Shown in pieces: positions 1 through 6,588 of a DNA stretch of 8,737 bases. The position numbers and the translations under genes are program-made. Every line of letters begins with the position of its first letter. Positions within the stretch are counted from its first letter, which is position 1. The DNA lies in the NCBI GenBank assembly GCA_964584125.1, contig CAZOYP010000088.1, positions 1-8,737 of the forward strand, read 5' to 3'. The stretch is from Nitromaritima sp964584125 (GTDB lineage Bacteria > Nitrospinota > Nitrospinia > Nitrospinales > VA-1). The notes under the pieces were generated by a model. The model was not told where the DNA came from, did no database searches, and was given only the letters and a program-made list of their open reading frames with translations.

Positions 1-23
1 AACCTTTTTGGTAAAGGGGTAAT

Positions 24-62
24 ATGACTCAACATTTAAGCGGAGTAAGTAATTTCAATTAA
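24..62 (+). CDS. possible 12-residue leader peptide
   Basis: A short reading frame (MTQHLSGVSNFN, stop TAA at 60-62) starts at an ATG preceded by AAGGGG with a 4-base spacer. It lies 51 bases before the flagellar-rod-like gene and is too short to judge by composition. It may be a translated leader or chance. All three forward frames are closed within the first 27 bases, so any gene running in from the left ends by about base 27. Confidence 0.15.
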   Translation: MTQHLSGVSNFN

Positions 63-113
63 CTCCCGGATTATAATGTTACGGCTAAGAATCGTGTTCC
101 AAGGAGACTTATT

Positions 114-395
114 GTGATCAATGGTATGTTCAACGCACTTTCAGGAATGATAGCCTCTGCACAAAAGTTACAGAATAGTGGTAGCAATTTGGTTAGCCTA
201 GGGGGAAACAAGGGTACATTTGGTGATAACCCGGAACTTAGGCCTGACTTAAACCCCACTAAAACTTCAAAGAAAGTTGATATCTCAAAAGAGATGGTCA
301 ATCAAGTAACCGCTAAGGCTGAATTTCAAGCAAATGCTCAGGTTATTGAGGCAGCTGATGAAGCCATCGGAACCATTCTGAATATCAAATCTTAA
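114..395 (+). CDS. miniature flagellar rod/hook-type protein (93 aa)
   Basis: The protein joins an N-terminal segment like that of flagellar axial proteins (residues 5-30, MFNALSGM followed by a heptad-type helix) to their conserved C-terminal helix (residues 55-91, VDISKEMVN then FQANAQVIEAADE). These two segments form the coiled rod core in FlgB, FlgC, FlgE, FlgF and FlgG. Those proteins are usually 130 or more residues. Here only about 25 Gly/Pro/Asn-rich residues separate the helices, so no D1-like domain can fit. Start: GTG at 114 with AAGGAG at 101-106 and a 7-base spacer. An internal ATG at 126 would keep the domain but has poorer spacing. A TATAAT lies at 72-77 without a good -35. No flagellar operon surrounds it, so it may be an orphan rod-like component or a paralogue with another job. 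I am sure of the family resemblance but not of the role. Confidence 0.8.
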   Translation: MINGMFNALSGMIASAQKLQNSGSNLVSLGGNKGTFGDNPELRPDLNPTKTSKKVDISKEMVNQVTAKAEFQANAQVIEAADEAIGTILNIKS

Positions 396-429
396 AAAAA
401 CCCTATGCAGGTTTCAAAGGTCAGATAAG

Positions 430-684
430 TTGAATTATTTTAAAACCATCGAGCAATTTTTTCTTTCCTTGAAGGGATCGGGTTTGGCTCTATCAGCTAG
501 CGATTATCAATTAATTGGTGAATGGGAATCACGAAAAATTCCTGTTGAATTGATTTGTAGGGCCATCGAGACTAGCTATTATCGGTTTGAAGGACGAAGC
601 AATAGCCGAAGTGGAAAAACTTCCCTTATCCAGATTCAAGCGGTTATTGAGCAAGAGATCCAAGAGGAAATGTATAAACAATAA
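430..684 (+). CDS. hypothetical protein (84 aa) paired with DnaC-like ATPase
   Basis: I do not firmly recognise this protein. It is predicted to be mostly helical, with no signal peptide, membrane segment or cysteine cluster. Residues 2-52 contain FKTIEQFF, ALSASDYQLIGEW and IPVELICRAIETSYYRF. This pattern resembles small helical proteins that precede DnaC/IstB-like ATPases in some bacteria and loosely recalls DnaD-type helical domains. The C-terminal third (53-84) is polar and helical. The start is TTG at 430, with AAAGG at about 415-419, a 10-base spacer and no competing ATG. It sits 34 bases after the rod-like gene and 11 bases before the ATPase gene, so co-transcription with the latter is likely. 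By context it may be a helicase-loader partner or primosome-type DNA-binding factor; that is inference only. Confidence 0.65.
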   Translation: MNYFKTIEQFFLSLKGSGLALSASDYQLIGEWESRKIPVELICRAIETSYYRFEGRSNSRSGKTSLIQIQAVIEQEIQEEMYKQ

Positions 685-695
685 AAACAATTCCC

Positions 696-1565
696 ATGCC
701 TAATACAAAAACTAAGCCTAAAGATTGCCCAAAGTGTAATGGTAAAAAATACATTTTTTCAAATCATGAGGGAAAACTTTATGCGCAGCTATGTTCTTGC
801 TTTATTTGTCAAGACTGTGATGGAGAAGGGAGGACTTTCAGGCAAGACGATAAAGGGATGGCTTTTCTTGCAGACTGTGGCTTCTGTTTCTCTTTAAGGA
901 AACGCTTACGATTACTTAATGATTCCGGTATTCCTGGGAAATTTTCTAACGTTTTGCTTGAAACTTATCAACCAATTGGTTTGAAAAATAAGAAAGCCTT
1001 ATCTCGGGCCAAAGATTTTTTAGATGATTTTCATATGGCACATAAGCAAGCTTCTAGGGGTCTTCTTTTTATGGGGGGCCCTGGTTTAGGTAAAACCCAT
1101 TTAGTGGTTTCGATTTTAAAACAACTTATTTTGGACGAGGAAGTTAACGGCAAGTTCGTAGATTTTTTTCAACTATTGTCAGATATTCGCCACGGATACT
1201 CTCATGACCAATCTGAAATGTCATTAATTGAGCCTTACCTCAAATCGAGAGTTCTGGTAATTGACGAATTAGCTAAGGGGAGAAATAATGAGTGGGAGCA
1301 AACCATTTTGGATCAATTTATATCGTCTCGGTATAACGCAGCGGACAAAATAACATTATTTACTACAAATTATTCTGATCAGGGCGGTGCATCTACTGAT
1401 ACAAATGGAAGGGTTACATCTTTCCAAAAACAAAGTTTAGAAGAAAAAGTGGGTGACCGCATTTTCTCAAGATTGGCTCAAATGTGCGATTTTATAAAAA
1501 TGGAAGGAGAGGATTATCGGACAAAAATAAAACCTCCACCAAGGGCCACACGAAAAAAACACTAA
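696..1565 (+). CDS. DnaC/IstB-like AAA+ ATPase with Cys-rich N-terminus
   Basis: Visible ATPase motifs are Walker A GGPGLGKT (127-134), Walker B VLVIDEL (186-192), a sensor-1-like TTNYS (223-227) and a candidate arginine finger in FSRL (R259). This order matches the DnaC/DnaI/IstB helicase-loader group. The N-terminal 64 residues hold eight cysteines: CPKC (11-14), CSCFICQDC (33-41) and CGFC (61-64). CPKCNGK and CQDCDGEG resemble the DnaJ CxxCxGxG zinc finger, so two zinc sites are plausible. The C-terminus (279-288) is basic and proline-rich. The family loads the replicative helicase onto DNA or, as IstB, assists an IS21 transposase. No istA-like transposase or inverted repeats are visible, so a chromosomal helicase loader is favoured. 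The start is ATG at 696, without a clear Shine-Dalgarno, 11 bases after the previous stop; translational coupling is possible. ATPase family is confident, the loader role less so. Confidence 0.85.
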   Translation: MPNTKTKPKDCPKCNGKKYIFSNHEGKLYAQLCSCFICQDCDGEGRTFRQDDKGMAFLADCGFCFSLRKRLRLLNDSGIPGKFSNVLLETYQPIGLKNKKALSRAKDFLDDFHMAHKQASRGLLFMGGPGLGKTHLVVSILKQLILDEEVNGKFVDFFQLLSDIRHGYSHDQSEMSLIEPYLKSRVLVIDELAKGRNNEWEQTILDQFISSRYNAADKITLFTTNYSDQGGASTDTNGRVTSFQKQSLEEKVGDRIFSRLAQMCDFIKMEGEDYRTKIKPPPRATRKKH

Positions 1566-1589
1566 TTTTACCAATTTGGTCCGAATTAG
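1562..1589. repeat. imperfect palindrome over the ATPase gene stop codon
   Basis: The outer arms CTAATT (1562-1567) and AATTAG (1584-1589) enclose inner arms ACCAA (1570-1574) and TTGGT (1576-1580). The element includes the TAA stop at 1563-1565. As RNA it gives a modest two-part hairpin with no following T-run, so it is not a classic intrinsic terminator. It could stabilise the mRNA 3' end or bind a protein. Confidence 0.4.
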
Positions 1590-1626
1590 GAATCATTTGT
1601 AAAACGGTTTAGATCACAACAATTAA

Positions 1627-1845
1627 ATTCAAAATAATAAAAAAATTTTAGCTAAATCTCAAAAGACTTTCGGTTTAAAGATAGATGGCGGGGCGTTTTC
1701 TAACTTAATTGCAAAAAGAGGGGCGCGGGAAGCAATTCCTAATGGATTGCTCCCCGCATATCAAGGGTAATATTTTAATTTTCCAACTCACAACCTTGGT
1801 GGAGGATTAGGTAGTCAGAAAAATCAGAAGTTTACCCCTGAATAG
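1627..1845 (+). pseudogene. possible remnant of a small gene, in-frame stops
   Basis: One frame stays open from 1627 to a TAA at 1768-1770, then again to a TAG at 1843-1845. It reads like protein: KTFGLKIDGGAFSNLIAKRG and EAIPNGLLPAYQG before the first stop, and NLGGGLGSQKNQKFTPE after it. Single C-to-T changes (CAA to TAA, CAG to TAG) would explain both stops. No ATG, GTG or TTG with a ribosome site opens the frame. The family is not recognised. The alternative is a non-coding region where the open frame is chance, and the hairpin at 1725-1757 fits that view. Confidence 0.25.
1725..1757. repeat. GC-rich hairpin in intergenic region
   Basis: GCGGGAAGCAATTCC (1725-1739) pairs with GGATTGCTCCCCGC (1744-1757) around a TAAT loop. 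There are about 13 pairs, one bulged base and one A-C mismatch. No T-run follows on either strand, so it is not an obvious rho-independent terminator. It could be part of an untranslated RNA or a protein-binding site, or a by-product of the possible gene remnant it lies in. Confidence 0.45.
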
Positions 1846-1910
1846 TCTTTGATACGCGGAACGCTTTAAGAATGATCGGTCCATCTTAACTTTGTGTATT
1901 TACAAACTGT

Positions 1911-1937
1911 TTGACGTTTAAGAAGTTACTATATAAG
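1911..1937 (+). promoter_or_regulatory. weak sigma-70-type promoter candidate
   Basis: TTGACG (1911-1916) and TATAAG (1932-1937) lie upstream of the lipoprotein gene. Spacing is only 15 bases, shorter than the usual 16-18, so strength is doubtful. Transcription would start near 1944 and give a leader of about 45 nt. Confidence 0.3.
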
Positions 1938-1990
1938 GCGTTGGCCATATTCTCTTAATTTTTATTTAAGACTCCATAACTTTTTATCGG

Positions 1991-2827
1991 ATGAAACTTT
2001 CGAAACAATTAGCTATTTCTTGGTTTGTTATATGTTTTTTTGCTATCGTTTCCTGTGATCGGGAGCTTAAAGAACACCCAATTTCTCCTCAGGTGAAGCA
2101 GCAGATGGATGATCGAAAAAAGGTTTCCGACCCTTCTAGATCTATTTCAGGAATAGTTGACTTTGATGAATCAATTGCTTTTAGAGTACCTACGCAAGGA
2201 ACACTATTTATTATCGCAAGGCCCAAAGAGTCTCTAAGCGGGCCTCCCCTAGCCGCTAAAAAGCATACTTTGATCAAGTTCCCTTTTTCGTTCAAGATTG
2301 GTCAAGCGAATGTAATGTTAGAGGGGAATACATTTGAGGGTGACATTACAGTCACGGCTCGATGGGATTTAGACGGAACGCCGAAAGCCTCACCAGGTGA
2401 CATAGATGGTTCAATAACAGTCACCTCTGGATCGAAGAATGTAAAAATCGTACTAGATCATGTAATTGAGGCTAAAAAAGGCCCAGCCGATAAAATGGTT
2501 TCGGGAATTATAAGAATAGACCCCAATCTAGCTGATCAAATTCCCGAAGGGGCCAGTTTATTTTTAATAGCTCGGTCGGAAGGTGCTCAAAGAGGTATAC
2601 CCTTAGCTGTGAAAAAACTACAAGGGATTAAATTTCCCTATTCGTTTACTTTAGGTCAAGCTGATGTCATGTTACCAGGCGCACTGTTCGAGGGACCGAT
2701 TACTATTTTTGCGCGGCTTGATAAGGATGGAGACGCGGCGCCTGCTCCTGGTGATATTGATGGGGTTGTTGCTGCTATTCCCGGGGACCAGAAAGTAGAG
2801 ATTATTCTAAATCATTTGATTGGATAA
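1991..2827 (+). CDS. lipoprotein with two tandem CcmI C-terminal-like domains
   Basis: The N-terminus is a lipoprotein signal: basic KLSK, a hydrophobic core (7-20), then a lipobox-like AIVSC with Cys22 as the lipidated residue and Asp at +2. After a charged linker (23-50) come two homologous domains of about 108 residues, 51-158 and 169-277. Each has the same landmarks: SGIV/SGII, then LFIIAR/LFLIAR, PLAAKK/PLAVKK, KFPFSF/KFPYSF, GQANVML/GQADVML, FEGDIT/FEGPIT, a D-D-G turn, and PGDIDG. This pattern (SG.v.l, vFi.AR, PLAv, P..F.L, v..AR, GD..G) matches the C-terminal domain of the cytochrome c maturation protein CcmI/CycH, here without its membrane helices or TPRs. A periplasmic, membrane-anchored binding role in cytochrome assembly is possible but unproven. 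The start ATG at 1991 has only a weak ribosome site. The gene converges on lnt with 12 bases between stops. Confidence 0.8.
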   Translation: MKLSKQLAISWFVICFFAIVSCDRELKEHPISPQVKQQMDDRKKVSDPSRSISGIVDFDESIAFRVPTQGTLFIIARPKESLSGPPLAAKKHTLIKFPFSFKIGQANVMLEGNTFEGDITVTARWDLDGTPKASPGDIDGSITVTSGSKNVKIVLDHVIEAKKGPADKMVSGIIRIDPNLADQIPEGASLFLIARSEGAQRGIPLAVKKLQGIKFPYSFTLGQADVMLPGALFEGPITIFARLDKDGDAAPAPGDIDGVVAAIPGDQKVEIILNHLIG

Positions 2828-2839
2828 AAATCCGGTGGT

Positions 2840-4390
2840 TCAAAATCGGTATGCTACGAAGCTTATGATGGCTGTCAGAGCAAGGCAAAGATATGAGAAA
2901 ATATCCCCGAACTCTGAATAAAAGGTGCGTTGCCCCTTGTTAGGAGTTATTTCGCTGACGGTCAATTCTCGCTTAAACAGCTCTGTTGTGTTTCTTATTT
3001 GGCCTGTTGCATCCACGAATCCACTGACACCAGTATTGGCAGCTCGAACAATAGGGGTCCGGTTTTCAACTGCACGGAGGGCAGCCATGGAGAAGTGTTG
3101 ATATGATGCTGCGCTTCTTCCAAACCAAGCATCATTAGTGATATTGACTAAATATTCTGCTCCATTTTTAACCGGTTGCCGAACTAGATCAGGAAAGATA
3201 ATTTCGTAACAGATTGATACGCCAAGTTGATAGTTGCTTAATGTAAAAACGGTTGCCCGCTTTCCTAAACCAAAGTCACCAATAATTTCTACCATCTTCT
3301 CTATAAAAAATAGAGCTTGGCGGAACGGAACAAACTCTCCGAATGGTACTAGGTGCATCTTGTCGTATACATCAATGGTTTTTCCTTGGTGTGAAATTAA
3401 AAAAGCTCGGTTATAGAACAGCTCTTTCCCGGCCACTTTTTTTTTGTAAGGGCTACCAAATAGAAGTGGTACGCCCGAAGTTCTGGCAAGATCTTGAACA
3501 TACTTTGTACCAAGAGGGTCTATGTCATAATAAAATGGTGTGGCGGCTTCTGGCCAAACGATGAGTTCAGGTTTTTCCTTTGCGGCTTGCAAAGTGAGTT
3601 TTTTGTAAAGTTCCATTGTAGGTTGCTGATAGAGCTTGTTCCATTTGAGATGTTGTTCGATATTACCTTGGGCTATCGCTATACGAATTTTAGGGGAGGT
3701 TTCTATTTTAGATTTTGTGAGATTAAGAGCCCAGTTTCCCCAACCAACCCAAATTCCTACCACCACAGTTGTGACACCAATCACTCGATAAGATTTTTTC
3801 CAACTACCTTGTGCGTTAGGATGAAAAACCCAGGTGTTTAAAAAAAAATGAAGCGCAGCATTAACTAATACAATTAACGCAGATACGCCGTAGATTCCGG
3901 TGATTTCTGCCGGTTGGATAATTCCTAGAGTTTGAAATTGAGAATAACCAAGTCCCAACCACGAAAAGCCAAAAGTCATGTGTGTGGAACGAATATATTC
4001 TAGAGAGGTCCACACAAGCGGTGCGAGTAGAAAAAAATAAATAGGTTTTCCTCGACTCCACTTAATTGTTAATACAGAAAATAAAGAAATATAAAAACTA
4101 AGATAAGCAGCAAGCAGAGCTAAAATCAGAAAGCTAAAGCTTACAGGTATATTCCCAAAGTTAATAAGCGTATTTGTGACCCAGCTTAAACTGAAAAAGT
4201 AAAAAATCATCCCTGCAAAAAAGCTGCGTGAAGCAGCTGTTCTTAGAGTCTGATTCTGAATAGCAAATAAAAGTGGTATCAGTGCAAACCAAGCGAGAAA
4301 CTCTAAGTTAAACTGGGGAAATATTAGGATTAGGAAAAATCCGGATAAGGCCGATAATATCCAAGAAGGTGTTCGGTTAAGTGATTGCAC
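2840..4390 (-). CDS. lnt: apolipoprotein N-acyltransferase
   Basis: Lnt transfers an acyl chain from phospholipid to the N-terminal diacylglyceryl-cysteine of lipoproteins in the inner membrane, the last step of lipoprotein maturation. The protein has about six hydrophobic segments in residues 10-215, then a nitrilase-like domain (about 235-480), then a C-terminal membrane helix (about 497-514). The catalytic triad is visible: E281 in VWPEAATPF, K344 in KMHLVPFGEF and C394 in SICYE. The conserved E352 (GEFVP) and E396 are also present. At 516 residues it matches the family's usual length. The start is GTG at 4390; no ATG lies upstream before an in-frame stop, and the ribosome site is weak. 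It is transcribed divergently from the BFD-like gene, with a 70-base gap. The lipoprotein encoded next door is a likely client, as any lipoprotein would be. Confidence 0.96.
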   Translation of the reverse strand: MQSLNRTPSWILSALSGFFLILIFPQFNLEFLAWFALIPLLFAIQNQTLRTAASRSFFAGMIFYFFSLSWVTNTLINFGNIPVSFSFLILALLAAYLSFYISLFSVLTIKWSRGKPIYFFLLAPLVWTSLEYIRSTHMTFGFSWLGLGYSQFQTLGIIQPAEITGIYGVSALIVLVNAALHFFLNTWVFHPNAQGSWKKSYRVIGVTTVVVGIWVGWGNWALNLTKSKIETSPKIRIAIAQGNIEQHLKWNKLYQQPTMELYKKLTLQAAKEKPELIVWPEAATPFYYDIDPLGTKYVQDLARTSGVPLLFGSPYKKKVAGKELFYNRAFLISHQGKTIDVYDKMHLVPFGEFVPFRQALFFIEKMVEIIGDFGLGKRATVFTLSNYQLGVSICYEIIFPDLVRQPVKNGAEYLVNITNDAWFGRSAASYQHFSMAALRAVENRTPIVRAANTGVSGFVDATGQIRNTTELFKRELTVSEITPNKGQRTFYSEFGDIFSYLCLALTAIISFVAYRF

Positions 4391-4460
4391 TGTGCTTTTA
4401 GTCTTATATGGTTTATATTACGTGTAGAAAGAAGTTTATATTAAAACAGTAAGGGCTATT

Positions 4461-4703
4461 TTGACCTCTGAAAAAAAAATAATCAATAATTTCAAGAAAG
4501 TTTGTATCTGCCGAAGCATTAAGGGTGGAACGATTCTAAAAGCTATGGAAAATGGTTTTTTATCTTTTGAGGCCTTGAGAAGGTCTATACGTGTTGGTAC
4601 GGGTAACTGTAAGGCCAAACGTTGCCGCAAAAATATTGAAAGAATGGTTTCTGAATTCAAAGAAGGTAAAGATTTATCGATGAAGCCACAAACGCCAATT
4701 TAG
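4461..4703 (+). CDS. small BFD-like [2Fe-2S] protein
   Basis: This 80-residue soluble protein carries four cysteines in the BFD-like [2Fe-2S] arrangement: C15-x-C17 near the N-terminus and C50-x4-C55 after the helical ALRRSIRVGTGNC stretch. The fold is named for bacterioferritin-associated ferredoxin. E. coli Bfd has C-x2-C at the second pair. The C-x4-C spacing and the LRR..R.GTG.C context are closer to BFD domains attached to FAD oxidoreductases such as the GlpA type, so an electron-transfer partner role for a flavoenzyme is as likely as iron release from bacterioferritin. The start is TTG at 4461 with AAGGG at 4451-4455 and a 5-base spacer. The tail (66-80) is polar. The gene is divergent from lnt and converges on the aminotransferase with 8 bases between stops; no terminator is visible there. 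Confidence 0.8.
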   Translation: MTSEKKIINNFKKVCICRSIKGGTILKAMENGFLSFEALRRSIRVGTGNCKAKRCRKNIERMVSEFKEGKDLSMKPQTPI

Positions 4704-4711
4704 TTTAAAAT

Positions 4712-5905
4712 TTAAGTAAGCAATTTAAGCGCTTTGGAAATGCGTTCAACACCTTGTTTAATAGTGTTAACTGAAGCAGCGAAGGAAAGCCTTAAGTTTT
4801 TGTCAGCACCAAATGCGATACCGGGAACTAGCGCGACTTTCCCTTCTTCCAGTAGAAAACTTGCCAACTCGATTGAGCCTTCTATTTTTTTACCTTTGAA
4901 ATATCTTCCATAAAAAGCTGAAAAATCAGGGAACGTATAGAAAGAACCTACGGGCTTGTAACACTCCACGGAAGGAATTTTTAACAAGCTACTCAAAAGT
5001 ATGTCTCTTCTTTTTTGAAATTCATCTACCATTTGCCTTACATCTGTTTCGGTGTCATTAAGCGCTGTAATACTTGCCATTTGTGAAATGGAGGTTGGGT
5101 TGGAAGTAGATTGGCCTTGAAGTTTTGCGGTTTGTTTTACTATTTCTTGATTGGCGCCAAGGTAACCTATGCGCCAACCAGTCATCGCATAACTTTTAGA
5201 AACCCCGTTGATCAGGATGGAGTTGTTTTGTACTTCTTTCCCGATGCTACAAATGCTGTGTTGCTTGAATCCATCAAATATAACTTTTTCATAAATTTCA
5301 TCTGACACGATCAAGAGTTTGTTGCTTAGAGCACATTCTGCTATTTCCTCCAATTCTTTTCTATTGTATGCCGAACCGGTCGGATTTGACGGGCTATTAA
5401 TTATAATGGCTTTAGAATTCGGCGTGACCGCAGAATTTATTTGATCAACTTTTATTTTAAATTCATTCGTGCTAAGCGTATCAATAATTACAGGTTTGGC
5501 ACCCGCATACCGGATCATGTCGGGATAGGAAACCCAATAGGGAGCGGGTACAATTATCTCGTCCCCCTCCTCCCAAAGTACTTGGGCTATGTTGAAAAGG
5601 GAGTGTTTCGCTCCGCATGAGACTAGGATCTGGTTTTTTTCATAAAAAAGATTATTGTCGCGTTGAAACTTATTTAAGACTGCTTGTTTAAGATCATCAA
5701 TGCCTCCGACCGGAGTGTAGTGAGTTATATTTTTTTCAATTGCCGCAATTCCGGCTTGTTTAATTTTATCGGGAGTATCGAAGTCTGGTTCACCTGCCCC
5801 AAAGCTAATGATATTCTCACCATTTGATCGTAGTTCCTTTGCTTTTGCGTCAACTGCCAAGGTCATAGAAGGCTGGATTCTTTGAATCCTTTCTGAAAAT
5901 TTCAT
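4712..5905 (-). CDS. aspC: aspartate aminotransferase, class I PLP enzyme
   Basis: This cytosolic PLP enzyme interconverts aspartate and 2-oxoglutarate with oxaloacetate and glutamate. The 397 residues match the subgroup Ib aspartate aminotransferases of Thermus and alphaproteobacteria. Visible motifs: FGAGEPDFDTP (35-45), SCGAKHSLFN (96-105, K100 at the substrate-recognition site of this subgroup), NSPSNPTG with N174, SDEIYE (201-206) with D202 and Y205 around the pyridine ring, the PLP lysine K237 in GVSKSYAMTGWR, R245, and R372 in LRLSFA, which binds the substrate carboxylate. Some members of this subgroup also use prephenate; sequence alone does not settle that. The ATG at 5905-5903 overlaps the coaD stop as ATGA, so the two genes are co-transcribed and probably translationally coupled. 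The symbol follows the activity, not orthology to E. coli AspC, which belongs to another subgroup. Confidence 0.92.
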   Translation of the reverse strand: MKFSERIQRIQPSMTLAVDAKAKELRSNGENIISFGAGEPDFDTPDKIKQAGIAAIEKNITHYTPVGGIDDLKQAVLNKFQRDNNLFYEKNQILVSCGAKHSLFNIAQVLWEEGDEIIVPAPYWVSYPDMIRYAGAKPVIIDTLSTNEFKIKVDQINSAVTPNSKAIIINSPSNPTGSAYNRKELEEIAECALSNKLLIVSDEIYEKVIFDGFKQHSICSIGKEVQNNSILINGVSKSYAMTGWRIGYLGANQEIVKQTAKLQGQSTSNPTSISQMASITALNDTETDVRQMVDEFQKRRDILLSSLLKIPSVECYKPVGSFYTFPDFSAFYGRYFKGKKIEGSIELASFLLEEGKVALVPGIAFGADKNLRLSFAASVNTIKQGVERISKALKLLT

Positions 5906-6387
5906 ATGTCTATTTTTGATAGTTCTTTCGCTACGATTTGTGGAACTAGTTTGTGAATGTCGCCACCGTGTTTTGCAATTTCCTTAACGAAGCTGGAACT
6001 TAAAAAAGAATATTCTTGGCTTGGAATCATGAACAACGTTTCGATAGATTGATCTAGATTCCGGTTCATTAGTCCCATTTGAAGTTCATACTCAAAATCG
6101 CTTACAGCCCGAAGCCCTTTAATGATTACTACTGCGTCATTTTGCCGTGCAAAATCAGTCAACAGATTATCGAAAGGAAGGATGTCGATATTTTTAAGAC
6201 CTTCGACACCTTTTTTTATAAAATTAACACGTTTTTCAATTGAAAATAACGGGTTTTTTCTGGGGTTTAAGGCTACCGAAACAACCAAGCGATCACAAAT
6301 GTTTATGGCTCTACGAATAATATCAATATGCCCATTGGTTACGGGATCAAATGTCCCGGGATATATGGCAACACGTTTTTGCGTCAT
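5902..6387 (-). CDS. coaD: phosphopantetheine adenylyltransferase
   Basis: CoaD makes dephospho-CoA and pyrophosphate from 4'-phosphopantetheine and ATP, the fourth step of CoA synthesis in the cytosol. The 161-residue length is normal. Diagnostic motifs are YPGTFDPVTNGH (9-20, with T12 and the HxGH-like T17/H20), KGLRAVSDFEYELQM around residues 90-104, and YSFLSSSFVKEIA near residues 126-138 for ATP binding. ATG at 6387-6385 is the first possible start because an in-frame TAA lies three codons upstream. No clear Shine-Dalgarno precedes it; instead the start lies inside a perfect palindrome. The gene leads an operon with the aminotransferase, with a 4-base overlap. CoA and aspartate metabolism meet at the beta-alanine supply, but the pairing need not reflect function. 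Confidence 0.96.
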   Translation of the reverse strand: MTQKRVAIYPGTFDPVTNGHIDIIRRAINICDRLVVSVALNPRKNPLFSIEKRVNFIKKGVEGLKNIDILPFDNLLTDFARQNDAVVIIKGLRAVSDFEYELQMGLMNRNLDQSIETLFMIPSQEYSFLSSSFVKEIAKHGGDIHKLVPQIVAKELSKIDI

Positions 6388-6400
6388 AAAGTTTTATGAC
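6383..6400. repeat. perfect 8+2+8 palindrome over the coaD start
   Basis: GTCATAAA (6383-6390) and TTTATGAC (6393-6400) are exact inverted copies two bases apart. The coaD start codon (6385-6387, minus strand) lies in one arm. As DNA it could be an operator; as RNA, a hairpin holding the start codon. Confidence 0.55.
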
Positions 6401-6446
6401 AAGCCAAAAATTGAATTAATTGCGAAGTCACCTCTACTTGACCTAG

Positions 6447-6474
6447 TTTATAGGTTTATTTATTGATAAATGAA
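6447..6474 (-). promoter_or_regulatory. weak promoter candidate for coaD operon
   Basis: On the minus strand TTCATT (6474-6469) and TATAAA (6452-6447) are 16 bases apart. The -35 matches the sigma-70 consensus at only three positions. A short inverted repeat, ACCTA (6441-6445) and TAGGT (6451-6455), covers the -10. The leader to the coaD ATG would be about 50 nt. Confidence 0.25.
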
Positions 6475-6546
6475 TTTGAATTGGGAAAACGATGCTCAAA
6501 TACTAGCATAACCATTAACTTGATTCCAATTTCAGGGAAAACAATA

Positions 6547-6588
6547 ATTATTAATGCAATTTAGAGGCACTTAGGTAGCATTAACAAT
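6547..6588. repeat. inverted repeat at the 3' end of the activator gene
   Basis: TTAATGC (6551-6557) and GCATTAA (6578-6584) are exact inverted copies; ATT/AAT extends the stem past one mismatch to 6547 and 6588, reaching the activator's stop codon. The loop is 20 bases and the stem AT-rich. On the minus strand a short T-rich run (ATTGTTTT) follows a few bases downstream, so it could serve as a weak transcript end. Confidence 0.25.

Larger units (their letters stand above)
1566..1990. other. 425-base intergenic region, ATPase gene to lipoprotein gene
   Basis: No intact gene is supported here. The stretch holds the palindrome at its left end, an open frame interrupted by one stop (1627-1845) that may be a gene remnant, a strong hairpin (1725-1757), and a weak promoter candidate (1911-1937) for the lipoprotein gene. 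The central part (about 1685-1760) is visibly richer in G and C than its flanks. No tRNA, CRISPR repeat or insertion-sequence end was seen. Confidence 0.6.

Noticed and set aside
398..417. AAACC/GGTTT hairpin beside a run of A
   Set aside because: It would act as a terminator only on the minus strand, where no gene approaches, and the 5-bp stem is too weak.
696..1565. IstB of an IS21-like element
   Set aside because: No istA-like transposase, terminal inverted repeats or target duplication is visible, and the Cys-rich N-terminus is not typical of IstB.
4391..4460. Promoters for the divergent lnt and BFD-like genes
   Set aside because: Several TATA-like hexamers occur on both strands in this AT-rich gap, but none has an acceptable -35 at 16-18 bases, so no specific site is supported.
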